From NCBI GenBank assembly GCA_045430305.1, contig JAILXW010000001.1, forward strand, positions 930,001 to 994,000: DNA of 64,000 nucleotides. Direction: 5' to 3'. Numbering within the stretch: position 1 is the first letter of the stretch; every line of letters begins with the position of its first letter. Position numbers and translations under genes: made by a program. This DNA is from Agarilytica sp045430305. GTDB taxonomy: Bacteria; Pseudomonadota; Gammaproteobacteria; Pseudomonadales; Cellvibrionaceae. This document shows, piece by piece, positions 9,537 to 18,698 of the stretch. A model generated the notes under the pieces. The model saw nothing but the letters and a program-made list of their open reading frames with translations. It ran no database searches and was not told where the DNA came from.

Positions 9537-9869
9537 CGCAAAGCCCTCGTTATTGTTTTCGTCGCGAAAAGAGCAGAATTTAATTCAAAAAGTGGCCGTA
9601 TCTTATTGATTATTAGAACAACTGGCCTTACATAAGAATAGTTCATAACAGGCCCAGTGATGCGCCTTATGACTAAGCTTTGGCGTCTGTTTTTACACCA
9701 AGGAACTCTTATTCCGTTCCAAAGTCTAGAAATGCGCACTATCGGCTTAACACCACCTCTTATGTAGGGGGAATTTAGCCCGAAAAGTGCCATATTTTCG
9801 GAATCGTACCCAATAGAGTGGTATGAGCCAAAACACGTGTTAAACCCAACAAAAAGATACTGACTCACT
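9537..9869. promoter_or_regulatory. 333-bp divergent control region between gdhB and moxR
   Basis: This region must carry the promoters of both genes. A perfect inverted repeat, TTTTCG-TCG-CGAAAA (9556-9570), lies 20 bases upstream of the gdhB start and could be an operator or an RNA hairpin in the leader. No convincing -35/-10 pair was identified by eye. Confidence 0.45.
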
Positions 9870-10838
9870 ATGTCGACAACCATCGAACAATTACAAAGCT
9901 TGAAAACCTGGCTTGAAGGGCAAATCGTAGGGCAGCCAACGCTAATAGAAAGGCTTCTTATTGCTTTGATTGCAGACGGGCATTTACTAGTAGAAGGGGC
10001 GCCAGGCTTAGCCAAGACCAAGGCGATCAAAACACTTTCTCAGGGCGTTGAAGGCGATTTTCATCGCGTACAATTTACCCCTGACCTACTTCCATCAGAC
10101 ATTACCGGCACTGACATTTACCGCCCCGAAACCAGCAGCTTTGAATTCCAGCAAGGGCCAATTTTCCATAATTTGGTACTCGCTGATGAAATTAACCGCG
10201 CGCCAGCAAAAGTACAGTCAGCACTGCTAGAAGCGATGGCCGAAGGCCAAATCAGTGTCGGCAAAACCACTTATACGCTTCCCGAATTATTTTTGGTGAT
10301 GGCAACACAAAACCCCATCGAGCAAGAAGGCACTTACCCCTTGCCCGAAGCCCAGCTAGACCGTTTTTTAATGCATGTGCGGGTAGACTTCCCAAATAGC
10401 GATGCAGAAAAAGAAATCTTAAAGCTTAGTAGAGCCGAGGCCAGCAACCAATCGTCAGATGCCAACCTTCCGACTGTCGTCAGCCAAGAGACGTTGTTTA
10501 ATGCTCGGGAAGACGCGCTGGCGATTCATATGTCAGAGGCCGTAGAAGAGTATATTGTGCAATTAACCATGGCGACTCGAAACGCGAGTGCATACGGTGA
10601 AGATCTAGCCCGCTGGTTAGACTTCGGGGTTAGCCCACGCGCGACCATTAGTCTCGATCGATGTGCCCGCGCACACGCGTTATTAAATAACCGAGATTAC
10701 GTTAACCCTGACGATGTACGTGCCGTTTTGCATGATGTATTTCGCCACCGCTTGTTATTGAGCTTTGAAGCGGAAGCCAATGGTATGACCCCAGACAAAA
10801 TAATAGACGAACTCATCAAACGAGTTCCTCTCGCCTAG
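9870..10838 (+). CDS. moxR: MoxR-family AAA+ ATPase
   Basis: 322 residues, full length for the family. The Walker A motif is at about 43-50 (GAPGLAKT), Walker B in LVLADEINRAPAKVQSALLEAM (about 98-118), sensor region MATQNPIEQEGTYPLPEAQLDRF, and a C-terminal lid domain. MoxR ATPases act as chaperones that assemble or activate partner proteins, often VWA-domain proteins encoded next to them. Here it is the first gene of a seven-gene operon with DUF58, DUF4381 and BatA/B/C/D-type proteins, the standard MoxR-Bat arrangement linked in other bacteria to envelope stress tolerance. Confidence 0.95.
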   Translation: MSTTIEQLQSLKTWLEGQIVGQPTLIERLLIALIADGHLLVEGAPGLAKTKAIKTLSQGVEGDFHRVQFTPDLLPSDITGTDIYRPETSSFEFQQGPIFHNLVLADEINRAPAKVQSALLEAMAEGQISVGKTTYTLPELFLVMATQNPIEQEGTYPLPEAQLDRFLMHVRVDFPNSDAEKEILKLSRAEASNQSSDANLPTVVSQETLFNAREDALAIHMSEAVEEYIVQLTMATRNASAYGEDLARWLDFGVSPRATISLDRCARAHALLNNRDYVNPDDVRAVLHDVFRHRLLLSFEAEANGMTPDKIIDELIKRVPLA

Positions 10839-10859
10839 TGAAAACCCATTCGCAGTACC

Positions 10860-11831
10860 GTGTTGAAAAATAACATGCAAAACGAAAACATAGAACAGGC
10901 ACCCGAAGGCGTTTATGTTTCCGTAGACGCGCTACTCAAACTTCGTCACTTGGCGAAGGACATCAGCCTGCAAACCAACAAAAAAAGTACCGCGCTGATG
11001 GATGGCGATAGCCGCACGAGTTTTCGTGGACGCGGTATGGAATTCGCTGAAGTACGCCCCTATCAGGCAGGCGACGATATTCGAAATATAGATTGGCGCG
11101 TTACCGCCAGAACGCAAAAACCTTACACTAAATTATTTCAAGAAGAGCGCGAACGCCCGGTCTACATATTAGTAGATCAACGCTCCCCAATGTTTTTTGG
11201 TAGCGTAGCGCAATTTAAATCGGTATTTGCTGCCAAATTAGCAACTATCGTCAGTTGGGCCGCCATGCAAAACAATGATCGTATTGGCGCCCTCATATTT
11301 TCTGACAAAGATCAAACTGACAGCCGCCCACGCCGAGGGAAACACGCCGCATTAGGGATTATTCATGATCTTGTCGCCTTTAATCAGCAGCTTAAATCGC
11401 CTAACAACGCCAGCGAAAATAGCATGGCAGAAATGCTCCAAGTTATTCGCAGAGTAGCCAAGCCCGGCAGCGCTGTATTTGTTATAAGTGATTTTCACGA
11501 TTTTTCAGAAGACTGCGAAGAACCTTTGGCGGTGCTGGCAAGGCATTGTAATGTCACGGCACTTCATGTGTATGACGCGCTAGAACAACAATTACCATCG
11601 CACCACTTTTTGACAGTCACAGACGGCCAACACCGACTCAATATCGCCGGGCAATCGCAACATTTCTCCCAGCGCTATAAGGCGAACTTTGCCGATCTGC
11701 GTTCCCAGTTGAAAACAGTATGTAATCAGTACGCCGTAAACTTCGCAAGCCTCTCAGTAGAAGAATCTCTCTCTTCGCTGGTTCAAGATTTATTCTGCTC
11801 GCGTCGCCAACGCAAGACCAGGGGGCGCTAA
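10860..11831 (+). CDS. DUF58 domain protein of the moxR-bat operon
   Basis: 323 residues. The central motif RPYQAGDDIRNIDWRVTAR is the DUF58 signature (YxxGDxxRxIDWxxxAR); the following part resembles a VWA fold (YILVDQRSPM, AVFVISDFHD). It is cytoplasmic and lies between moxR and the VWA genes in nearly all such operons; its biochemical role is unknown. The frame opens with GTG 10860; ATG 10875 five codons later is equally possible, and neither has a clear ribosome site. The stop overlaps the next start (TAATG). Confidence 0.92.
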   Translation: MLKNNMQNENIEQAPEGVYVSVDALLKLRHLAKDISLQTNKKSTALMDGDSRTSFRGRGMEFAEVRPYQAGDDIRNIDWRVTARTQKPYTKLFQEERERPVYILVDQRSPMFFGSVAQFKSVFAAKLATIVSWAAMQNNDRIGALIFSDKDQTDSRPRRGKHAALGIIHDLVAFNQQLKSPNNASENSMAEMLQVIRRVAKPGSAVFVISDFHDFSEDCEEPLAVLARHCNVTALHVYDALEQQLPSHHFLTVTDGQHRLNIAGQSQHFSQRYKANFADLRSQLKTVCNQYAVNFASLSVEESLSSLVQDLFCSRRQRKTRGR

Positions 11832-12487
11832 TGTTTATATTCAACCATTTACTTTCCCTCGTTCAGAATATTCCTGCACTACACCTAGCTCGGCCTCAGC
11901 TACAAGCCCCAGGTCAAATGCCCGACCCAAGGCAGCAGTTGTTGCAACAAATGGCTGATGTTATTTCTCCTGAAGGGGTTAATTGGTGGCCGCCAGCAAT
12001 CGGTTGGTGGGTGGTGTTTTTTCTAGCAGTTACATTGGTTACCCTACTAATCTACACACTCATTCAACGCTATAAACGCCAGCGCTATCGCAAGCTCGCC
12101 AAACGTTTAATACATTCCATCTATACGCAAGATGATATGCCCGCACAACAACGGGCAATTCAAATCATGCTGACCTTGAAACGAATATTTTTTACCGCAT
12201 ACCCCGAAAAAAGGAATCAAGTCGCGGGCATTTACGGCAGTGATTGGTTCGAGCTTTTAGATAGCTCGCTGGCTAAGCCCTATAAAAAAGTTGATGATAG
12301 TGATGCCTTCAAACACCAATTAGACCAAGCCCTATATCGCGATGCCTACGCCCACGTAGATGACGTTCTAGAAAAGCTAAAAGGTTTTTCTGATTTTTGG
12401 GTTTCTCAACATCGTAGCGTTTTCAAAGAAAAAACCATCGAGCAACCTGTAAACGAAGAACAAGACCCAGAGGTGCACAATGCTTAG
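11831..12487 (+). CDS. DUF4381 membrane protein
   Basis: 218 residues. A Gln/Pro-rich N-terminus with a PDPRQQLLQQMADVISPEGVNWWPPAIGWW region is followed by one transmembrane helix (about 55-77) and a basic cytoplasmic part (RYKRQRYRKLAKR) that continues to the end. This layout is typical of the DUF4381 protein found between the DUF58 and batA genes. It probably anchors or bridges the MoxR complex at the inner membrane (inference from context). Start overlaps the previous stop by one base; the end overlaps batA by 8 bases, implying translational coupling. Confidence 0.85.
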   Translation: MFIFNHLLSLVQNIPALHLARPQLQAPGQMPDPRQQLLQQMADVISPEGVNWWPPAIGWWVVFFLAVTLVTLLIYTLIQRYKRQRYRKLAKRLIHSIYTQDDMPAQQRAIQIMLTLKRIFFTAYPEKRNQVAGIYGSDWFELLDSSLAKPYKKVDDSDAFKHQLDQALYRDAYAHVDDVLEKLKGFSDFWVSQHRSVFKEKTIEQPVNEEQDPEVHNA

Positions 12488-13535
12488 TTTCGACTGGCCT
12501 TTGGTTTTTCTCTTTAGCGCATTACCTATCGCAGTGTTTTTTTTGCTTCCTCGGGCAAAACGCGATGAGGCCGCGCTTCGAATTCCTTTTTATCAGCGTG
12601 TTGAATCTGCCATGGGAACAAGTTCTACGAGCTTCAACAAAACCCCAATATTTCGCGCGATGTTTTATGGCCTGATCTGGCTTTTATTGGTAAGCGCTGC
12701 CGCCAAACCGCAATGGCTAGGGGAACCCATTTCCTTGCCCAGTAGCGGGCGAGACCTATTAGTCGCAGTCGACATTTCCGGCAGTATGATCACAGAAGAT
12801 ATGATCGTAGAGAACCGCCAGATCCCCCGAATTTTAGTGGTAAAGTATGTGGTCGGTGACTTTTTAGAACGCCGGTTCAACGACAGGCTAGGCCTTATTT
12901 TGTTCGGCAGTCAGGCGTATTTACAATCGCCTCTTACCTTCGATCGAACAACGGTTAACCGCCTGCTTCAAGAAGCTCAATTGGGTTTTGCTGGCAAACA
13001 AACTGCCATTGGCGACGCCATTGGGTTAGCGATTAAACGCTTACAAGATCGTCCAGAATCTCAACGTGTTGTAATTTTATTAACCGACGGTGCAAACACC
13101 GCCGGAGAAGTCGAACCACGCAAAGCTGCCGACCTTGCCAAACAAGCCAAGGTGAAGATTTATACGGTCGGCGTAGGTGCAGATTCTATGGTCGAATTTT
13201 TAGGCCCTTTCCGCCAACAGGTAAACCCATCGCTCGACTTAGATGAAGAAAGTTTACAATACATTGCGGATACCACCGGTGGTAAATATTTCCGTGCACG
13301 CAGCCCAGAAGAACTCGAGGAAATTTATCGCGCGTTAGATAAGCTAGAACCAATTGAACAAGATGAAGAAGTGTTTCGCCCAAGCTTGAGCTTATATTAT
13401 TGGCCGCTAGGCATCGCTCTTGTGTTAATACTCGTGAGAAGCTTAATCAAACTTCCTATTCTTTTTAGCGGGCGCCGAGGCCATTCACATTCTGACACCA
13501 GCGCCAAAATGCAAAATAGAATGAGTAAGGCTTAG
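12480..13535 (+). CDS. batA: BatA-type VWA-domain membrane protein
   Basis: 351 residues. Membrane helices lie at about 8-23 and 58-74, a VWA domain at about 92-285 with an intact metal site DISGSM starting at residue 98, and a third helix near 310-327. This is the usual BatA topology, with the VWA domain facing the periplasm. VILLTDGANTAGEVEP is the second conserved VWA strand. Partner of the BatB-like protein encoded next. Overlaps the previous gene by 8 bases. Confidence 0.92.
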   Translation: MLSFDWPLVFLFSALPIAVFFLLPRAKRDEAALRIPFYQRVESAMGTSSTSFNKTPIFRAMFYGLIWLLLVSAAAKPQWLGEPISLPSSGRDLLVAVDISGSMITEDMIVENRQIPRILVVKYVVGDFLERRFNDRLGLILFGSQAYLQSPLTFDRTTVNRLLQEAQLGFAGKQTAIGDAIGLAIKRLQDRPESQRVVILLTDGANTAGEVEPRKAADLAKQAKVKIYTVGVGADSMVEFLGPFRQQVNPSLDLDEESLQYIADTTGGKYFRARSPEELEEIYRALDKLEPIEQDEEVFRPSLSLYYWPLGIALVLILVRSLIKLPILFSGRRGHSHSDTSAKMQNRMSKA

Positions 13536-13539
13536 AAAG

Positions 13540-15489
13540 ATGGAAACGATTGTAGAGAACTTTCATTTTATTCGACCTTGGGCATTACTTTTAATCCCTC
13601 TATGCCTTCTTTCATTCTGGGTGCTTTTACACAGTGAAAAACGTAACAGCCAGTGGCGTACGCTTATAGATAAACGCTTACTGCCTTATTTACTCGAAGG
13701 CAATATTTCGCAAGCCAAACAATTCCCGTATTACGCATTTTTAATACTGCTCATTGCCCTTTGTTTAGCACTTGCTGGGCCCGCCTGGGAAAAACAACCC
13801 CAACCAATACAACGCGACACCAGCGCCCTCGTCATATTGTGGGACCTTTCGCCTTCCATGTATGCGCAAGATATTAAACCTTCACGCGTTGTACGTGCAC
13901 GACTCAAACTATCTGATTTGCTCGATGAAAGAAAAGAAGGCTTAACCGCGCTTATCGCCTATTCCGGTGACGCACATGTGGTAACACCGCTCACCGACGA
14001 TACCAAAACGATTAAAAACCTACTTACTGGCCTTTCCCCTGCCATCATGCCCTTGAAAGGCAGCAACCCAGAACACGCGCTTCGTAACGCCATCGAGCTA
14101 ATCAAAGACAGCAACATAGACAAGGGCGATATTGTATTTATTACCGATGACATTCCCTATTCTGCGTTCACAGAGCTGAACACTCTTAGCTCTGAAACCA
14201 AACACCGCATTACAGTGTGGGGCATAGGAAAATCAGAAGGCGCTCCTATTCCTTTGCCTAACGGTGGTTTTGCAAAAAATTCGCGAGGCGAGATTGTCGT
14301 AGCACGAGTAGACCATAATGCCCTTTCAGAAGCGGCGGTAAAAATGGGCGGTACGTACATCCCCTTCTCTAATGATCATTCTGATATTGAATCAATTGTT
14401 CATTTTGGGTTTCAAGCTGAGAACATGGCTCTATCAGACTCGCAACCCAAGCCAGAAAGAATGATCGACCAATGGAAGGAAGTCGGCCATTGGATTGTTC
14501 TATTTTGTTTACCCTTTGCAGCGCTGGCATTTCGTCGAGGGTGGTTAATGTGCTTAATCATCGGTTTTACATTACAGCCAGAACGCGTGATGGCATTTGA
14601 ATGGCAAGCGTTATGGTACAACAAAGACCAGCAAGCACAGAAACTCTTACAAGAAAATCAAGCAGATGCAGCCGCCGAAACATTTCAAGATAAAAACTGG
14701 AAAGCCATCGCCAATTATAAATCTGGTAATTTTGAAGACGCACAAAAACATTTTGAAAGCACCTCCGATACTGAATCACTCTACAACCTAGGTAACAGTC
14801 TAACGCATCAAGGGCGATACGATGACGCGATTGCCGCTTATGAAAAGGCGTTAGGCGAAAAACAAGACTTCCCCGAAGCCGAACAAAACTTGCAAATTGC
14901 AAGACAGCTAAAGGCCCTAGAAGAACAACAGCAAAACCAACAAGGTCAGGATTCAGATCAATCTGACGCTGATCAAGAAGAAAGCGAGCAGGAAAAAGGT
15001 GAGCAAAATAAGGCTGATCAAGATTCACAGCAAGATGGCGAGCAATCGCAAAACCAAGACGGCCAGAATCAACAGAGTGAAAGCCAAGAACAGCAAAATC
15101 AAAACAATAGCAAAGACGGTGAACAAGATAGTGATGCGCAGCCTCAGCAGGCCCAAGAACAAGAAGAGCAAACGAAGGAAGCGCTAAAACAACACTACCA
15201 ACAAGATAAAGAAGAAACTGCCGAGCAAAAAGAAGCGCGAGCACAACAACAAGAAAAAAGCAGCGATAATACAGATGAACCGAACACTCAAGCTATTGCA
15301 GAAGTGCAACTAAGCCCAGAAGAACAAGAACAGCAACAGGCGCTCAAGCAGTGGCTGCGCCGTGTTCCTGACGACCCCAGCGGGTTACTAAGAGAAAAAT
15401 TCAAATACGAGCACAACAAACGTCGAAGAGAAAATTTCGATCAAGGTTTGCGAATGCCAGAGGGCGCCACGAATGAAGAGCGCTGGTAA
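13540..15489 (+). CDS. BatB/BatC fusion: VWA domain plus TPR and a Gln/Glu/Asp-rich tail
   Basis: 649 residues. Two N-terminal membrane helices (about 13-30, 65-80), a VWA domain (about 95-290) with metal-site motif DLSPS at about 102, and a hydrophobic pair near 313-350. A TPR unit (about 395-450; YNLGNSLTHQGRYDDAIAAYEKAL) follows, then about 140 residues of low-complexity sequence made almost only of Gln, Glu, Asp, Asn and Ser (about 460-600), and a short basic end. This combines BatB and BatC in one chain, common in gammaproteobacteria. The acidic tail is probably disordered. Follows batA by 4 bases. Confidence 0.9.
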   Translation: METIVENFHFIRPWALLLIPLCLLSFWVLLHSEKRNSQWRTLIDKRLLPYLLEGNISQAKQFPYYAFLILLIALCLALAGPAWEKQPQPIQRDTSALVILWDLSPSMYAQDIKPSRVVRARLKLSDLLDERKEGLTALIAYSGDAHVVTPLTDDTKTIKNLLTGLSPAIMPLKGSNPEHALRNAIELIKDSNIDKGDIVFITDDIPYSAFTELNTLSSETKHRITVWGIGKSEGAPIPLPNGGFAKNSRGEIVVARVDHNALSEAAVKMGGTYIPFSNDHSDIESIVHFGFQAENMALSDSQPKPERMIDQWKEVGHWIVLFCLPFAALAFRRGWLMCLIIGFTLQPERVMAFEWQALWYNKDQQAQKLLQENQADAAAETFQDKNWKAIANYKSGNFEDAQKHFESTSDTESLYNLGNSLTHQGRYDDAIAAYEKALGEKQDFPEAEQNLQIARQLKALEEQQQNQQGQDSDQSDADQEESEQEKGEQNKADQDSQQDGEQSQNQDGQNQQSESQEQQNQNNSKDGEQDSDAQPQQAQEQEEQTKEALKQHYQQDKEETAEQKEARAQQQEKSSDNTDEPNTQAIAEVQLSPEEQEQQQALKQWLRRVPDDPSGLLREKFKYEHNKRRRENFDQGLRMPEGATNEERW

Positions 15490-15494
15490 AGACT

Positions 15495-17294
15495 ATGATT
15501 AAAACACTTAAAATATTTTTATCCACTTCAGCGATCAAGGGCATATTGGCCTTTTTGATCTTCTCTCTATTTATTTCGCCATCAAGCGCCCAAAACCGTT
15601 CACAAGATGCTTTGGTATCGACAGTAAGTCGCACAAAAATCAGCATCGATGAAACTATCGAGCTACAAGTGCGCTATTACGGCCCAAGTAAACGCGGAAA
15701 ACCCGATTTTACACAGCTCAGTACTAGTTTCGAGGTCATCTCAACACGCCAAAGCAATCAATTTAGCTCTGTAAACGGCCAAGTGACATCCTATACTGAT
15801 TGGGTCTTGGTGCTAGAGCCAAAAAAGGAAGGTCGGCTACTCATCCCCTCTTTTCGATTTGGCAGCCTCATCAGTGATGCCGTGCAAGTCACAGTCTCAC
15901 CACAGAAAAAAGTCAGCGGTAAAGTAAAAGATATCTTTCTCGAAACATTCATCGAAAAAGATAGCGTATACGTGCAAGAACAAATCATTGTTAAGTACCG
16001 CTTGTTTTACTCGCGCAATGTCAGCTCTTTGAATAATGAAGATTTAAACATAAGTAATGCCGTGCAAGAAGTGCTACCAGACATTCGCTACAATCGTCGT
16101 ATCAATGGCAAGCTCTACGCCATTGCTGAGTTTGCCTATGCGGTATTTCCACAAGAAAGTGGTGAACTGGTAATACCCCAGCTAGTGTGGGACGTAAACG
16201 TACCCAAAACGGTACGTAGTAATTCATTCTTTGGTATGACAGGTAGAACGGAAACCTTGCGACTACGTACTGAGCAAAAAAAGATTCAAGTTCTCCCTCG
16301 CCCAGATAGTTTTCCAAACACGGCCGCATGGGTCCCGGCCAGCAACGTAACGCTTGAAGAAACCTGGAGCCGCGACCCCAAAAATCTCAACATAGGGGAA
16401 CCCATTACTCGCACCATTACCTTAAAAACCGAAGGTTTAATGGCTGCACAGCTACCCCCGGTATGGTCAAACGCCAATACCAGTGATGTTAAGGTCTACG
16501 CCGATCAAGCCGAACTGAAAGACGAACCTAGCGCCGATGGGTTTAACTCGCTGCGTATAGAAAGCTCAGCGATTGTATTAAATAAAAATGGCAGCACGAA
16601 GTTGCCAGCGGTAAAAATCCCTTGGTGGAACACAAGAACCAATGCCTTAGAATACGCCGCGTTGCCGGAGGTGACACTTAGTGCAGCCGGAAGTAAACCG
16701 GCGACCAACGATAAGAATTTTTCGGCCACCACCTTGGGTGAAACGACTAGGGAATTCACTAATACTCCAGCCATATCTCAACAAAATCAGCAAGCCATTG
16801 GCGAACTCAAGAATCAACTTGCCAGCACCAATAAGCACCTTCGCACCTGGCAACTGATTAGCCTTGGGTTATTCGTTATCGTGATAACACTTATTGCTTG
16901 CTTATGGTTAACCCCCACCTCACGATCAAAAAACGGGTCCACCGAGCACTCTCAAGACTTACGTGAGAAAAGCGCCAAGCAAGCTTTTTCAGCGCTACTT
17001 AAAGCCTGCCAATCCGGCAGTAACATTCAAATTCGCCAAGCGCTTATTACCTGGGCACAAATAAAATGGCAAAAACCAAGCATACAAAGCCTTGACCAGG
17101 TCATTCACGAATTAAACGATCAAGCGCTTACAGAACAAATCAAAAAGATCGATGCCGCGCTATACTCTGGTAAAGAAATTCAACAAATCGACGCGTTACA
17201 GATTGCATCTATGTTAAAAAATCTCGACACGTTAAAGAAAAGCAATAAAAATAGTAAGAGCGCTATCGCAGCCTTATATCCATCAGCGACCTAA
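15495..17294 (+). CDS. batD: BatD-like protein
   Basis: 599 residues. It has a signal peptide or N-terminal helix (about 12-32, ending PSSAQ), a long beta-rich periplasmic part with the recurring pattern seen in BatD (TKISIDETIELQVRYYG, SYTDWVLVLEPKKEG, GELVIPQLVWDV), and one transmembrane helix near 453-473 followed by a cytoplasmic tail of about 125 residues. BatD is the least understood Bat component; it was named for aerotolerance in Bacteroides. Position directly after batB/C supports the call. Starts 5 bases after the previous stop. Confidence 0.88.
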   Translation: MIKTLKIFLSTSAIKGILAFLIFSLFISPSSAQNRSQDALVSTVSRTKISIDETIELQVRYYGPSKRGKPDFTQLSTSFEVISTRQSNQFSSVNGQVTSYTDWVLVLEPKKEGRLLIPSFRFGSLISDAVQVTVSPQKKVSGKVKDIFLETFIEKDSVYVQEQIIVKYRLFYSRNVSSLNNEDLNISNAVQEVLPDIRYNRRINGKLYAIAEFAYAVFPQESGELVIPQLVWDVNVPKTVRSNSFFGMTGRTETLRLRTEQKKIQVLPRPDSFPNTAAWVPASNVTLEETWSRDPKNLNIGEPITRTITLKTEGLMAAQLPPVWSNANTSDVKVYADQAELKDEPSADGFNSLRIESSAIVLNKNGSTKLPAVKIPWWNTRTNALEYAALPEVTLSAAGSKPATNDKNFSATTLGETTREFTNTPAISQQNQQAIGELKNQLASTNKHLRTWQLISLGLFVIVITLIACLWLTPTSRSKNGSTEHSQDLREKSAKQAFSALLKACQSGSNIQIRQALITWAQIKWQKPSIQSLDQVIHELNDQALTEQIKKIDAALYSGKEIQQIDALQIASMLKNLDTLKKSNKNSKSAIAALYPSAT

Positions 17295-17296
17295 GT

Positions 17297-18670
17297 TTGA
17301 CTAAATCAATTCAACCTGATCAAGTTCCGCCGCCAGCAGCCCTATCCGCTCTTAGAAAAATTGGGATATTGGTAAGTGGATGTTTAGCTGCATTTGCTTT
17401 CGTTTTTATCGTTCTTTTCGTTTTGATATTCGATTTCAAAGCCGAACACCCAAGCGCACAAAAACTCAGCGGGCACGAATTTAATCAAACAACAAATTTT
17501 ATTCGACGCGTTAGCAAAAAGATTATTGGCAGTACCCAAACCACTACGATTAAAGCCTCCAAAAAAGAGCTACGAAGCACGCTCATATTTACCGAGCGCA
17601 GTCAGCTAGGCATGAGCGGATCCGTAGATATGGTGAACCAGCAGGCCGATTTTTCCATATCGCTTAAACTCCCACTGCAACTACCTTTTAAAATACCGGT
17701 GTATCTTAATAGCGAGTTTACGTTGGTAGAATCTAAAAGTGGAATTAAGCTTTCAAACTCACGAATCGGGAACATAAAGCTCAAAGAAGAGTGGGCGAAC
17801 CGCCTTCTTAACTTTAGCTTAGAACAAGCCTTAGGGGCGCAGTACGCAACACGTGTTATTCAGGGAATTCATGCCCTTAAAATAACCCCCCGCCAACTAA
17901 GTTTTCGCTTTACCCCAATAGGCAACCCCCAGAAAGACTTTGCGCAAGCCGCGCAGCGTCTCGGGCAATACACTGGGCAAAATATTCAACTGCAACAAGA
18001 ACGTTTACAGCATTACATCGATCATATATTCCATTTTAACAATCAATTAACGACGAAAGAAATATCATTAAGCGAACTTATTACGCTTATGATTTTGGAA
18101 GCGAAGCAACAAACCATAAAAACATCTTACCCCGCCCATGAAGAGAATTTACACGCGCTTTACGCGCTTGCGATTCAATCTTCACCAGATTTATTTGCCA
18201 GCTTTATTCCCGACATTGATGTTGATGCGTTAATCAAGTCAAAACACTACAAGCCCACGCTCAACAAACGAACCGATCTTGCGAAGCATTTTATCACCTC
18301 CCTTGGCTTACACATTTTGGCGGAACAAGGCATTAGCTTTTCAATTGGTGAGGCCAAAGAGCTAATAGATGCAATTAAAGGTGGTAGCGGGTTTAGTTTT
18401 GCCGACCTTGCCGCTGATCGCTGCGGTATAGCGTTTTCCAAGCAGGCAATATCAAAAAAACTTGCAGCAACACTTCAGGAGTTGAGCGAGCACACGCTCA
18501 AGGAAGAAGACTTTTTCCCGAGCATTGATCAATTACCAGAGGGTTTAAGCGAGGCGAAATTCAAGCAACAATTTTCTGATACAGAATCAGAAGCGTATAA
18601 AGCGATAATAAAAGAAATTGATCGCCGCATTAAAAACACGGCAATCTTTGTGGCGATGTCGAAGGCCTAA
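17297..18670 (+). CDS. Membrane-anchored protein of unknown function, last gene of the moxR-bat operon
   Basis: 457 residues starting at TTG 17297, two bases after the batD stop; no better start exists nearby. One transmembrane helix (about 27-49) precedes a soluble part of about 400 residues that should be periplasmic. Its first half is beta-rich (RSTLIFTERSQLGMSGSVDM, LPFKIPVYLNSEF) and its second half helical, with the striking segment GGSGFSFADLAADRCG (about 363-378). I do not recognise a named domain. The very tight spacing, and the terminator after it, show it belongs to the operon and so probably to the MoxR/Bat complex (inference). Confidence 0.75.
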   Translation: MTKSIQPDQVPPPAALSALRKIGILVSGCLAAFAFVFIVLFVLIFDFKAEHPSAQKLSGHEFNQTTNFIRRVSKKIIGSTQTTTIKASKKELRSTLIFTERSQLGMSGSVDMVNQQADFSISLKLPLQLPFKIPVYLNSEFTLVESKSGIKLSNSRIGNIKLKEEWANRLLNFSLEQALGAQYATRVIQGIHALKITPRQLSFRFTPIGNPQKDFAQAAQRLGQYTGQNIQLQQERLQHYIDHIFHFNNQLTTKEISLSELITLMILEAKQQTIKTSYPAHEENLHALYALAIQSSPDLFASFIPDIDVDALIKSKHYKPTLNKRTDLAKHFITSLGLHILAEQGISFSIGEAKELIDAIKGGSGFSFADLAADRCGIAFSKQAISKKLAATLQELSEHTLKEEDFFPSIDQLPEGLSEAKFKQQFSDTESEAYKAIIKEIDRRIKNTAIFVAMSKA

Positions 18671-18676
18671 ATTTAC

Positions 18677-18698
18677 GACCAATTAACTGGTCTTTTTC
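18677..18698 (+). terminator. Terminator of the moxR-bat operon
   Basis: GACCA (18677-18681) pairs with TGGTC (18688-18692), followed by TTTTT (18693-18697). The element overlaps the 3' end of the convergent rhlE coding sequence. Confidence 0.7.

Noticed and set aside
14567..15244. 225-codon ORF antisense to the batB/C gene
   Set aside because: It arises from the Gln/Glu/Asp-rich low-complexity coding strand; the sense gene has clear domains.
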